Part shown: piece by piece, positions 45,822-54,016 of the stretch
Position numbering within the stretch: the stretch's first letter is position 1
How the letters are laid out: every line of letters starts with the position of its first letter
Source: Lachnospiraceae bacterium TWA4
GTDB lineage: Bacteria > Bacillota > Clostridia > Lachnospirales > Lachnospiraceae
Direction: 5' to 3'
Assembly (NCBI GenBank): GCA_000875945.1
Contig: JPZU01000001.1
Location: forward strand, 1,615,959 to 1,669,974
Length of the DNA: 54,016 bases
Program-made: the position numbers and the translations under genes
Notes under the pieces: model-generated
The model's input: the letters and a program-made list of their open reading frames with translations, nothing else
What the model was told of the DNA's origin: nothing
Databases searched by the model: none

Positions 45822-46349
45822 TTAGCATTCAGGTTCAATCAAACCATAATTGTTTCCCTTACGTTTGTAAACCACATTGATTTCATCAGTTTGTGAATTT
45901 CTAAATACAAAGAAACTATGTCCTAATAATTCCATCTGAAGGCAAGCTTCTTCAGGATCCATAGGTTTAACAGCAAATCTCTTAGAACGAACAATCTGAA
46001 TAGTTTCAGGTTCATCAAACTCTTCATCGATAAATGCTTGACTGAAATCAGCAGCACTTTGTTTAGCATTTACAAGCTTTGTCTTATATTTCTTAAGCTG
46101 ACGTTCAATCACTTCTTCAACTAAGTCTATAGATACATACATATCTGTACTTACCTGTTCAGAACGAATAATACTTCCCTTAACAGGAATTGTAACCTCT
46201 ATTTTTTGGCTATCTTTCTGAACAGAAAGAGTGACATTGACAACCGTGTCAGGTTTAAAATACTTCTCTAACTTGCCAAGTTTGTCCTCGATGGCGGATT
46301 TAAGTCCCTCAGTAATGTCAATATTGCGACCTGTAATAATAAAACGCAT
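45822..46349 (-). CDS. hpf: ribosome hibernation promoting factor, long form
   Basis: A 175-residue long HPF that inactivates ribosomes in stationary phase by forming 100S dimers. The N-terminal domain (MRFIITGRNIDITEGLKSAI) binds the 30S decoding region. A linker of about 45 residues leads to the C-terminal dimerisation domain (FAVKPMDPEEACLQMELLGH, then FFVFRNSQTDEINVVYKRK). ATG 46349 is set by AAGGAG eight bases upstream; a GTG at 46358 overlaps that site. It is transcribed against its neighbours. Confidence 0.94.
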   Translation of the reverse strand: MRFIITGRNIDITEGLKSAIEDKLGKLEKYFKPDTVVNVTLSVQKDSQKIEVTIPVKGSIIRSEQVSTDMYVSIDLVEEVIERQLKKYKTKLVNAKQSAADFSQAFIDEEFDEPETIQIVRSKRFAVKPMDPEEACLQMELLGHSFFVFRNSQTDEINVVYKRKGNNYGLIEPEC

Positions 46350-46491
46350 AAAATCCACTCCTTTGCTCTGTTGATATAAAAATTATAGCACAAAATGAGA
46401 AAATTTACAAGGAAATTTACAATAAATTCATAATAAATTCATAGGGAAAATACCTTTTTACTTTACTATTTAATCATTAAGTGTTACAATA

Positions 46492-46500
46492 CACAAAGTT
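46492..46500 (+). promoter_or_regulatory. extended -10 promoter of secA
   Basis: TGTTACAAT with TACAAT at 46495-46500, 31 bases before the ATG. The -35 is poor. Confidence 0.4.
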
Positions 46501-46530
46501 AAGAAAAAACAACTTATATGGAGGTATCCA

Positions 46531-49110
46531 ATGGGATTAATACAGAAACTATTTGGTTCATATAGTGAAAGAGAACTCAAATTAATTCGTCCAATTGTTC
46601 AAAAGGTAGTAAGCTTAAAACCTCAGATGGAAGCTTTAAGTGATGATGAACTTCGAAATAAAACAATAGAATTTAAAGAACGCTATGAAAAGGGAGAAAC
46701 CTTAGATGATTTACTTCCAGAAGCTTTTGCAGCAGTTAGAGAAGGTGCAAAACGTGCTTTAAATATGGAGCCTTATGAAGTTCAGATTATTGGTGGTATT
46801 ATCTTACATCAAGGTCGAATTGCTGAAATGAAAACTGGTGAAGGTAAGACCTTAGTATCAACTCTTCCAGCTTATCTTAATGCCTTAGCAGGAAAAGGCG
46901 TTCATGTTGTTACTGTCAACGATTACCTAGCACAGCGTGATGCTGAGTGGATGGGTCAGGTTCATCGCTTTATGGGCTTAAGTGTTGGTGTAGTTCTAAA
47001 TGATATGAACAGTGAAGAACGAAGAGCAGCTTATGCTTGTGATATTACTTATGTAACCAATAATGAACTTGGTTTTGATTACTTAAGAGATAATATGGTC
47101 CTATATAAACAAGACCTTGTACTTAGAGACTTAAATTATGCCATCATTGATGAAATTGACTCGGTTTTAATTGATGAGGCAAGAACTCCTTTAATTATTT
47201 CAGGTCGTGGAGAAAAATCAACAGAGCTTTATGAACAGTGTGACAGACTTGCTCGTATGATGGAAAAAGGTACATTTAAGCCAGAGATGTCTAAGATGGA
47301 ACTTCTTATGGCAGAAGATCCGGATGCTGATGAAGATGGAGATTTTATTGTCAATGAAAAAGACAAGATTGTAACACTTACTCAGCAGGGTATTAAGCGA
47401 GTTGAGCAGTTCTTTAAGATTGACAACTTAGCAGATGCTGATAACGTAGAAATTCAGCACAATATTATTTTAGCACTTCGTGCCCATCACTTAATGCATG
47501 AAGGTCATGATTACATTGTAAAAGATGATGAAGTGTTAATTATTGATGAGTTTACTGGACGTATTATGCCAGGTCGTCGTTATTCAGATGGTTTACATCA
47601 GGCAATTGAAGCAAAAGAACACGTAAAGGTTAAACGTGAGAATAAAACCATTGCAACCATTACCTTCCAGAATTTCTTTAATAAATTTGAGAAAAAAGGT
47701 GGTATGACAGGTACAGCAATGACTGAAGCAAAGGAATTCCAGGATATTTATGGAATGGACGTTGTAGAAGTTCCAACCAATCTTCCTGTGCAGCGTAAAG
47801 ATTTAGAAGATGCTGTGTATAAGACCAAGGAAGAAAAATACAATGCGGTTGTCGATGCAGTTATTGAAGCTCATGAAAAAGGTCAACCTGTTCTAGTTGG
47901 TACAATTGCTGTTCAGACTACTGAATTATTAGAGAAGATGTTACGTCGTAAAGGACTTAGAAATATTGAGGTTTTAAATGCAAAGCAGCATGAGCGAGAA
48001 GCAGCGATTGTAGCTGATGCAGGTATTCATGGAGCGATTACCATTGCTACAAATATGGCAGGTCGTGGTACCGATATTAAGCTTGACGATGAAGCAAAGG
48101 CAGCAGGTGGATTAAAGATTATTGGTACAGAACGTCATGAATCTAGACGAATTGATAATCAGCTTCGTGGTCGTGCTGGTCGTCAGGGTGATCCTGGTGA
48201 ATCAAAATTCTATATTTCATTGGAAGATGACTTAATGAGACTTTTTGGCTCAGAACGATTAATGGGAATCTTCTCTTCAATTGCTAGTGAAGGCGAGGAA
48301 ATTTCTCATAAGTCGCTATCTAAAGCAATTCAACGAGCACAAGAAAAGATTGAGCATAACAACTTTGGCATTCGTAAGAATTTATTAGAATATGATCGCA
48401 TTAATAATGAACAAAGAGAGATTATCTATGGAGAACGTCGTAAAGTATTAGACGGTGAAAACATGAGAGATAACATCATGGGTATGATTCAAGATGATAT
48501 CGACAGTGCAGTAGATATGACAATTCCAGAAGATACAGATTCAGAAGAATGGAACTTCACAGAACTTTCTGGTCTTTTAACTCAGACGATTCCAATTTCT
48601 TTAAAATTTACAGAAGAAGAATTAAAGAATTTAACAACTAAAGGTGAGTTAAAGCAGATTTTAAAGGAACGCGCTGTAAAACTTTATGAACTTAAAGAAG
48701 CAGAGTTTCCAGATGATGAGACCATGCGTGAAATTGAGCGAATTTTCTTACTTCGTACAATTGACAGAAAGTGGATGGAGCATATTGATGATATGGAACA
48801 GCTTCGCCAGGGTATTGGTTTACAGGCTTATGGTCAAAAAGATCCATTAGTAGAATATAAGATGGCTGCTTTTGAGATGTTTGATGGTATGATTTCAAGT
48901 ATTCAGGAAGAAACTGTTCGTGCGCTTTATCATGTAATGCCTCAAAGACAAGAAGAGCGAGTTGCTGTTGTAAAAATTGTTGGAACAAATAAAGATGATT
49001 CAGCAACTAAGCGTACAATTCGAAGAGAAAGTAAAAAGATTCAGCCAAATGATCCATGCCCATGTGGTTCAGGTAAGAAGTATAAAAAATGTTGTGGTAG
49101 AAATATCTAA
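46531..49110 (+). CDS. secA: preprotein translocase ATPase SecA
   Basis: An 859-residue SecA, the motor that drives preproteins through SecYEG. Walker A lies in MKTGEGKT (GEGKT from residue 104), DEID is at 207-210, and NMAGRGTDI is near 510. The helical scaffold and wing domains follow. The C-terminal zinc tail [15 protein letters not shown] binds lipid or SecB-like partners. It is long enough for SecA1, the housekeeping form. The next gene is prfB, a frequent pairing in Firmicutes. Confidence 0.98.
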   Translation: MGLIQKLFGSYSERELKLIRPIVQKVVSLKPQMEALSDDELRNKTIEFKERYEKGETLDDLLPEAFAAVREGAKRALNMEPYEVQIIGGIILHQGRIAEMKTGEGKTLVSTLPAYLNALAGKGVHVVTVNDYLAQRDAEWMGQVHRFMGLSVGVVLNDMNSEERRAAYACDITYVTNNELGFDYLRDNMVLYKQDLVLRDLNYAIIDEIDSVLIDEARTPLIISGRGEKSTELYEQCDRLARMMEKGTFKPEMSKMELLMAEDPDADEDGDFIVNEKDKIVTLTQQGIKRVEQFFKIDNLADADNVEIQHNIILALRAHHLMHEGHDYIVKDDEVLIIDEFTGRIMPGRRYSDGLHQAIEAKEHVKVKRENKTIATITFQNFFNKFEKKGGMTGTAMTEAKEFQDIYGMDVVEVPTNLPVQRKDLEDAVYKTKEEKYNAVVDAVIEAHEKGQPVLVGTIAVQTTELLEKMLRRKGLRNIEVLNAKQHEREAAIVADAGIHGAITIATNMAGRGTDIKLDDEAKAAGGLKIIGTERHESRRIDNQLRGRAGRQGDPGESKFYISLEDDLMRLFGSERLMGIFSSIASEGEEISHKSLSKAIQRAQEKIEHNNFGIRKNLLEYDRINNEQREIIYGERRKVLDGENMRDNIMGMIQDDIDSAVDMTIPEDTDSEEWNFTELSGLLTQTIPISLKFTEEELKNLTTKGELKQILKERAVKLYELKEAEFPDDETMREIERIFLLRTIDRKWMEHIDDMEQLRQGIGLQAYGQKDPLVEYKMAAFEMFDGMISSIQEETVRALYHVMPQRQEERVAVVKIVGTNKDDSATKRTIRRESKKIQPNDPCPCGSGKKYKKCCGRNI

Positions 49111-49160
49111 TATAGCTCCTTTAGGAGAACGAATAAATATGTATAGAAAGAGGTGAAATA

Positions 49161-50271
49161 ATGGTTGAATTAGACGAGTTTAGATACACCTTATCAACCT
49201 TTGAAGAACCATTAGTTGAAGTGAGGGATTCACTTTGACTTACCAAATAAGTCAAATCGTATTTTAGAACTTGAGAAATCAATGGAGGAGCCAGATTTTT
49301 GGAATAATCCAGATAAATCGACTCAGATTGTCAAGGAACTTAAAAATTTAAAAGATACAATGGAAGAGTATCACAAGTTAGAAAGTGATTACGAAGAAAT
49401 AGAAACTTTAATTGAAATGGCAGAGGAAGAAGATGATCGAAGTTTACTACCTGAAATCGAAGAAGCCATTCAATCATTGCAAACTGAATTAGAAGAAGTT
49501 CGAATCAGTACATTATTAAATGAACCTTATGATAAAGAAAATGCAATTTTAACTTTACATGCAGGAGCTGGTGGAACAGAAGCTTGTGATTGGGCAAGTA
49601 TGCTGTATCGAATGTATACAAGATGGGCAGAAGCTAAAGGATTTACCTATACAGTTTTAGACTATTTAGATGGCGATGAAGCCGGAATTAAGTCAGTCAC
49701 TGTTCAGATTAATGGTGTGAATGCCTATGGCTATTTAAAATGTGAAAAAGGAGTCCATCGATTAGTTCGAATTTCTCCATTTAATGCTGCAGGAAAACGT
49801 CAAACATCATTTGTTTCTTGTGATGTAATGCCAGATATTGAAGAAGATATTGACATCGATATTAATGAAGATGATTTACGTATAGATACGTATCGTTCAA
49901 GTGGCGCTGGTGGTCAGCATATTAATAAGACCTCATCAGCTGTTCGAATTACTCATTTACCTACAGGTATTGTCGTTCAATGTCAAAATGAACGTTCACA
50001 GCATATGAACAAAGATAAGGCAATGCAGATGTTAAAAGCTAAGCTTTTACTATTAAAACAACAGGAAAATGCAGAAAAACTCTCAGATATTCGTGGAGAT
50101 ATTAAGGAAATTGGTTGGGGAAGCCAGATTCGTTCCTATGTAATGCAACCATATACGTTAGTCAAAGACCATAGAACTTCTTGTGAAAGTGGAAATGTTC
50201 AAAGTGTACTTGATGGTGATTTAGATAATTTTATCAGTTCGTACTTGAAATGGAAAAAACTTCAAAAATAG
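49161..50271 (+). CDS. prfB: peptide chain release factor 2 with programmed +1 frameshift
   Basis: RF2 terminates at UGA and UAA. ATG 49161 (after AGAGGTG) opens 25 codons that end at an in-frame TGA (49236-49238) within CTT-TGA-C, preceded by an AGGG Shine-Dalgarno-like stretch. Skipping one T shifts into GAC and yields a 369-residue protein, the classic autoregulatory frameshift: low RF2 favours shifting. The codon-recognition SPF appears in RISPFNAAG, and the catalytic GGQ is at residues 250-252. It is not a pseudogene. Confidence 0.97.
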
Positions 50272-50444
50272 ACTTATAAATTCTTGATATATTTGATAAC
50301 CTAGACGTATGTTTGTTCTAATAATGGCAAAATCGTACTGAATTGTAAACAGTAGTAAAAAAATTCTTGTTCATCTTGCATAATAGTAAAAAATATTCTG
50401 TACACACATATGTATTTCTGATACGGACTATGGCGAGGATAAAG

Positions 50445-50888
50445 ATGACAGAAGAAAATAAATATTATATTGTTAAGAAAAAAGCGATTCCAGAAGTGCT
50501 TCGCAAGGTTGTAGATGCTAAACGATTATTAAAATCAGACGCATCGATGACGGTTCAAGAAGCAATTGATCAAGTGGGAATCAGTCGAAGTTCTTTCTAT
50601 AAATACAAAGACGATATTATGCCTTTTAGAGAGAACATGAAGGGTATGACTGTTACATTTATGATTGTAATGGATGATATACCTGGTTTATTGTCTACAG
50701 TTTTAAAGCTTGTTGCAGAGTATCATGCAAATGTACTTACGATTCTACAGGCAATTCCGGTGAATGGAATTGCTTCACTAACTATTAGTATTGAAGTGTT
50801 ACCTACAACAAGAGAAGTAGCAGATTTAGTCAGCCAAATTGAACAGTTAGAAGGTATACATGAGTTAAAATTATTATCTAGGGAGTGA
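50445..50888 (+). CDS. pheB: ACT-domain protein, PheB/UPF0735 family
   Basis: A 147-residue protein: an N-terminal helix-turn-helix-like region (VQEAIDQVGISRSSFYKYKD, about 43-62) and a C-terminal ACT domain (MDDIPGLLSTVLKLVAEYHA from about 80). ACT domains bind amino acids, and the family is thought to be regulatory. I chose ATG 50445, after GAGGAT. ATG 50430 and an in-frame start at 50367 lack a ribosome binding site. It lies directly before hom, which suggests a role in sensing aspartate-family amino acids. Confidence 0.88.
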   Translation: MTEENKYYIVKKKAIPEVLRKVVDAKRLLKSDASMTVQEAIDQVGISRSSFYKYKDDIMPFRENMKGMTVTFMIVMDDIPGLLSTVLKLVAEYHANVLTILQAIPVNGIASLTISIEVLPTTREVADLVSQIEQLEGIHELKLLSRE

Positions 50889-50893
50889 CAAAT

Positions 50894-52099
50894 ATGATTA
50901 AAATTGCAGTAATGGGATATGGAACAATTGGTAGTGGGGTTTCTAAAACTTTAGAAATGAATAAAGAAATCATTACAAATAATGTTGGGGAAGAAGTAAG
51001 TCTAAAGTATGTTTTAGATTTAAGAGATTTTCCAGGAGACCCTATTGAAGATAAGGTTGTACATGATGTAAATGTAATTGCTAATGATCCTGAAGTTTCA
51101 ATTGTTGTGGAAACTATGGGTGGAACTAAACCAGCTTATGAATTTGTTAAAATGATGTTAGAATCTGGAAAAAGTGTTGTAACTTCTAATAAAGCATTAG
51201 TTGCAGCGCATGGTACTGAATTATTAGAAATTGCAGCTTCTAAGAAGAAAAATTTCTTATTTGGTGCAAGTGTTGGTGGAGGTATTCCAATTATTCGTCC
51301 ACTTCGTACATCTTTAGCTCAAGATGAACTACAAGAAATTACAGGTATTCTAAATGGAACTACGAACTATATTTTAACAAAGATGAAGGATGAAGGACTT
51401 AGCTATGAAGTAGCTCTTTCACAGGCACAGGCTTTAGGCTATGCAGAAAAAGATCCAACAGCTGATGTAGAAGGCTATGATTCTTGTCGTAAGATTGCGA
51501 TTCTTTCTTCATTAGCTTATGAAAAAGAAGCGAATTATGAAGACATTCATACAGAAGGAATTACTAAGATTACCAATATAGATTTTCAGTATGCAAATAA
51601 AGCAGGAATGGCTGTTAAATTATTAGCTACAAGTAGAAGAGTAGGTGACAAATTCTATGCAGTAGTTGCTCCAACTATGGTAGATGCAACTTGTCCTTTA
51701 TATAGTGTAAGTGATGTATTTAATGCAGTATTAGTGAAAGGAAATATTGTCGGAGATTTAATGTTCTATGGAAGTGGCGCTGGAAGTCTTCCAACAGCTG
51801 CTGCAGTAGTTGCTGATGTTATTGAAGTTGCAAAACATCCACATTGTTCAGTAATGCGTATTTGGAGTAGAGAGAAATTAGAGTTTTCTGATTATAAGGA
51901 ATTAGAATCTCGTTTCTTTGTACGATTTGAAGGTAAATCAAACAAAAATGCAGTCATTGAGCTTTTAGAGCCAACAAAAGCTTATGAATTAGAAGGCATG
52001 GATGAGTATGGAGTTGTTACAAAGAAGATGTCTCAGAATGCATTTGAAGAAGCTTTAAAGAAATTAGATGGAGTAATTAGTGTACTTCGTGTACATTAA
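50894..52099 (+). CDS. hom: homoserine dehydrogenase
   Basis: A 401-residue NAD(P)-dependent enzyme converting aspartate semialdehyde to homoserine, the branch to threonine and methionine. The Rossmann loop is GYGTIGSG (8-15). GILNGTTNYIL near 155 and YGSGAGSLPTAAAVVAD near 297 are family hallmarks. The C-terminal ACT domain, shorter than in some relatives, probably gives threonine feedback. ATG 50894 is placed 8 bases after AGGGAG; a GTG at 50885 overlaps that site and the pheB stop. Confidence 0.96.
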   Translation: MIKIAVMGYGTIGSGVSKTLEMNKEIITNNVGEEVSLKYVLDLRDFPGDPIEDKVVHDVNVIANDPEVSIVVETMGGTKPAYEFVKMMLESGKSVVTSNKALVAAHGTELLEIAASKKKNFLFGASVGGGIPIIRPLRTSLAQDELQEITGILNGTTNYILTKMKDEGLSYEVALSQAQALGYAEKDPTADVEGYDSCRKIAILSSLAYEKEANYEDIHTEGITKITNIDFQYANKAGMAVKLLATSRRVGDKFYAVVAPTMVDATCPLYSVSDVFNAVLVKGNIVGDLMFYGSGAGSLPTAAAVVADVIEVAKHPHCSVMRIWSREKLEFSDYKELESRFFVRFEGKSNKNAVIELLEPTKAYELEGMDEYGVVTKKMSQNAFEEALKKLDGVISVLRVH

Positions 52100-52155
52100 T
52101 TAGTGTGTACATGAAGTATTACTTCGTGTATATGAACTAGATAGAGGAGAAAAAG

Positions 52156-52196
52156 GGCTATTGCATAGAAGTATCATCTTGCAATAGCCTTATTTT
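52156..52196 (+). terminator. terminator of pheB-hom
   Basis: GGCTATTGCA (52156-52165) pairs perfectly with TGCAATAGCC (52180-52189), followed by TTATTTTT. A weaker hairpin TACATGAAGT/ACTTCGTGTA precedes it (about 52107-52130). Confidence 0.85.
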
Positions 52197-52255
52197 TGTG
52201 TTATATATGAAAAGATACTTTTATTTTTATGTTGTAGAGGGGAGAGGTTTGTAAA

Positions 52256-52720
52256 ATGAAGACCCTACAATTTATAACTCAAAATCCGAAGGAAACGTAT
52301 GAGTTAGGTCAAAAGTTAGGACAGTTAGCAAATAAAGGTGAAATCTATTGTTTAGAAGGTGACTTGGGAACTGGTAAAACAGTCTTCACACAAGGATTTG
52401 CTAAAGGACTTGGAATTGAAGAACCAGTCAATAGTCCAACATTTACGATTGTACAAGTTTATGAGGAAGGACGACTTCCTCTTTATCATTTTGATGTCTA
52501 TCGTATTGGTGATCCAGAGGAAATGTATGAGCTTGGTTATGAAGACTATTTCTTTGGAGAGGGTGTTTGCTTAATTGAATGGCCAAGTTTAATTGAAGAA
52601 TTATTACCCAAAGAAGCCTTTTTTATTCACATTGAGAAAGATTTAGAAAAAGGATTTGATTACAGAAAGATTGAAGTAATTATAGGAGAGGAAAAAGCAA
52701 ATGAAATTGTTAGCCATTGA
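52256..52720 (+). CDS. tsaE: tRNA t6A biosynthesis ATPase TsaE
   Basis: A 154-residue P-loop ATPase that cycles the TsaB-TsaD complex during N6-threonylcarbamoyladenosine synthesis on ANN-decoding tRNAs. Walker A is GDLGTGKT near residue 35, with NSPTFTIVQVYEE and HFDVYRI following. The start has GAGGGGAGAGG upstream. It overlaps tsaB by 20 bases. Confidence 0.95.
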   Translation: MKTLQFITQNPKETYELGQKLGQLANKGEIYCLEGDLGTGKTVFTQGFAKGLGIEEPVNSPTFTIVQVYEEGRLPLYHFDVYRIGDPEEMYELGYEDYFFGEGVCLIEWPSLIEELLPKEAFFIHIEKDLEKGFDYRKIEVIIGEEKANEIVSH

Positions 52721-53399
52721 GAGTGCTGCTGTGACAGCTTCAGTAGCAATCATAACAGATGATACACTTACAGCAGAATACAGTGTGTCATTTAAGAAGA
52801 CTCATTCTCAGACCCTGCTTCCAATGATTGATGAAATTGTATCAATGATTGGTTTAGATTTAAATGAATTAGATGCTATAGCAATTTCTGGAGGACCTGG
52901 CTCATTTACAGGACTTCGAATTGGTTCAGCAACAGCTAAGGGTTTAGGACTTGCTTTAAATAAGCCATTAATTCATATTCCAACATTAGATGCCATGGCT
53001 TATCAAATTTTTGGAACAGATGCAGCAATTTGCCCAATGCTTGATGCAAGAAGAGAAAATGTTTTTACAGGAATCTATGAGCACAATGAGAAGTTTAATA
53101 TAATAAAAGAACAACATCACAGTAGTGTAAAAGAACTCTGTGAAGAATTAAATAAACTTGGACGACGAGTTTGCTTTTTAGGTGATGGTGTTAGAACTTA
53201 TGAGAGTCAGATAAAAGAGTATTGTACAGTGCCATTCTTTTTTGCCAAAGAGTTTGCAAATGGGCCAAGAGCAGGAACTGTTGCAAGTCTTGCAAAGATT
53301 TATTTTGCAGAAGGTAAAATGCAAACTGCTACAGAACATGCACCAGATTATTTGAGGTTATCACAGGCAGAATGGGAATTAAAATCGAAACAAAAGTAA
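52701..53399 (+). CDS. tsaB: tRNA t6A biosynthesis protein TsaB
   Basis: A 232-residue ASKHA-fold protein partnering TsaD. It starts MKLLAIESAAVTASVAI and has the family's SGGPGSFTGLRIGSATAKGL near residue 65. ATP-binding residues are reduced compared with TsaD, as usual. The ATG follows AGGAGAGG inside tsaE. It overlaps rimI by 28 bases. Confidence 0.95.
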   Translation: MKLLAIESAAVTASVAIITDDTLTAEYSVSFKKTHSQTLLPMIDEIVSMIGLDLNELDAIAISGGPGSFTGLRIGSATAKGLGLALNKPLIHIPTLDAMAYQIFGTDAAICPMLDARRENVFTGIYEHNEKFNIIKEQHHSSVKELCEELNKLGRRVCFLGDGVRTYESQIKEYCTVPFFFAKEFANGPRAGTVASLAKIYFAEGKMQTATEHAPDYLRLSQAEWELKSKQK

Positions 53400-53839
53400 T
53401 GTCAAAAGATGATACAAAAGAACTAAAAGTGATGTCAGAAAATGACATAGAAGAAATCTTTTATTTAGAGAAACAACTTTTTGAAGATCCATGGTCGATG
53501 TCAATTCTTACAAATTGTTTGACATATTCAACGTATTTTTGTTTGGTCGCAAGAGAAGAAAATCAGATAATAGGCTATTTGATTTCACAAATTGTGTGTG
53601 GTGAGGGAGAAATTCATCGTATAGGTGTATTGCCTTCCTATAGACGAAGAGGAATTGCCAATTGTTTGATGGAAGAGTTTATTAATCAGAACTGTGAGAC
53701 TTATCTGTTAGAGGTAAGACCTAGCAATGAGGGTGCAGTTTCTCTTTATAAGAGATGGGGATTTGAAGTAATTGATACTAGAAAAAATTATTATCATAAC
53801 CCATTAGAAGATGCGTGGATTATGTGTAAGCATAGTTGA
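53372..53839 (+). CDS. rimI: ribosomal protein S18 alanine N-acetyltransferase-like GNAT
   Basis: A 155-residue GNAT acetyltransferase. The acetyl-CoA loop is IGVLPSYRRRGIANCL (near residue 90), followed by EVRPSNEGAVSLYKRWGFE and the Tyr pair near NYYHN. The order tsaE-tsaB-rimI is standard and supports RimI, although target specificity is not shown. The 5' end is uncertain: Met at 53372 lies inside tsaB; 53399 or the ATG near 53432 are alternatives and would remove a variable N-terminus. tsaD, the usual next gene, is not in the window. Confidence 0.9.
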   Translation: MGIKIETKVMSKDDTKELKVMSENDIEEIFYLEKQLFEDPWSMSILTNCLTYSTYFCLVAREENQIIGYLISQIVCGEGEIHRIGVLPSYRRRGIANCLMEEFINQNCETYLLEVRPSNEGAVSLYKRWGFEVIDTRKNYYHNPLEDAWIMCKHS

Positions 53840-53840
53840 C

Positions 53841-53895
53841 GGAGTCTTGATGTCTAAAGCTGACTGAGGGAGTATTTTGATAATTTTTAGAGTTA
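53841..53895. repeat. degenerate copy of the 44.8-kb repeat
   Basis: GCTGACTGAGGGAGTATTTT and then AATTTTTAGAGTT (53859-53894) match the 3' half of the element at 44802-44906 (GCCGACTGAGGGAGTAGTTC and GATTTTTAGAGTT). The 5' half with the first stem has decayed. It lies directly after rimI. Confidence 0.65.
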
Positions 53896-53905
53896 AAAAT
53901 TTCCA

Positions 53906-53934
53906 TTGAAATTGGTGAATAAAATCAGTATAAT
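53906..53934 (+). promoter_or_regulatory. strong promoter at the right edge
   Basis: TTGAAA (53906-53911), a 17-base spacer and TATAAT (53929-53934), 51 bases before the partial gene's ATG. Confidence 0.7.
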
Positions 53935-53985
53935 GAGTCTCATATTGAAGCAATAGTTACTTTTACTAGGACTAGGAGGTTTGTT

Positions 53986-54016
53986 ATGCGTATTGTTAAT
54001 AAAGATGGACAAGTTG
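53986..54016 (+). CDS. start of a gene cut by the window edge
   Basis: ATG 53986 is placed 6 bases after AGGAGG and downstream of a good promoter. Only ten residues are visible (MRIVNKDGQV), too few to identify the product. Confidence 0.6.
   Translation, partial: MRIVNKDGQV

Noticed and set aside
49161-49238. prfB as a pseudogene because of an internal TGA
   Set aside because: The TGA is in the well-known RF2 recoding site with the right context, and the rest of the protein is intact.
1-54016. CRISPR arrays, tRNA, rRNA, prophage or a replication origin
   Set aside because: No regularly spaced repeats, tRNA cloverleaf signatures, rRNA stretches, phage structural genes or DnaA-box clusters were seen on reading the window.

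Overview
The window looks like chromosomal DNA of a low-GC Gram-positive anaerobe of the class Clostridia, most likely a Lachnospiraceae member. The reasons are AT-rich codon use, strong AGGAGG-type ribosome binding sites, a zinc-ribbon S14, a KOW-domain gene between map and infA, an L17 with a large internal insertion, a SAM-I riboswitch before metK, and a corrinoid methyl-transfer cluster of the kind found in acetogens and related gut bacteria. No read-out here is a database result; family calls come from motifs, length and gene order.

Layout. 0-3.9 kb: a small membrane protein, a YbjQ-family protein, a phosphohexomutase and glucose-6-phosphate isomerase. 4.0-10.8 kb: a corrinoid methyl-transfer cluster, made of a B12-binding protein (frameshifted near its start), a ferredoxin/ASKHA corrinoid activator, and four uroporphyrinogen-decarboxylase-fold (UroD) methyltransferase-like proteins, two of them close tandem paralogues and one lacking a metal ligand. 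10.8-27.8 kb: a possible MITE, a promoter and long structured leader, then the S10-spc-alpha ribosomal protein superoperon (rpsJ to rplQ with secY, adk, map, infA, rpmJ and rpoA). 27.8-33.8 kb: a small prepilin peptidase, a DEAD-box helicase, a reverse-strand lipoprotein, a hairpin-rich intergenic element and a large membrane-anchored protein broken by three frameshifts. 33.8-39.1 kb: murA, SAM riboswitch-metK, a ROK glucokinase and malQ. 39.2-44.9 kb: a membrane-anchored C39-like peptidase, pepT, an AI-2E-family membrane protein (frameshifted) and a polar amino-acid ABC transporter. 44.8-54 kb: a structured repeat element, an SDR oxidoreductase, hpf (reverse strand), secA, prfB with its programmed +1 frameshift, pheB-hom, the tsaE-tsaB-rimI tRNA/ribosome modification cluster, a degenerate second copy of the repeat and the start of another gene.

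How it works together. Most of the window is growth machinery: ribosome, RNA polymerase alpha, protein export, release factor, hibernation factor and t6A synthesis. Central sugar metabolism (Pgi, mutase, glucokinase, MalQ) and methyl metabolism (corrinoid cluster, MetK) sit around it. The most unusual biology is the corrinoid cluster. Its substrate is not evident, and it combines one corrinoid protein and one activator with four UroD-fold proteins and no MtaB- or MttB-type methyltransferase in sight.

A caution for any reader: six single-base disruptions, all in A or T homopolymers, break four non-ribosomal genes (near 4.10, 30.74, 33.37, 33.41, 33.54 and 41.50 kb). In five of the six, one extra base restores the frame; the one near 30.74 kb needs one base fewer or two more. 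This looks more like homopolymer miscalling in the assembly than like real decay, although slippage or phase variation cannot be excluded from the sequence alone.
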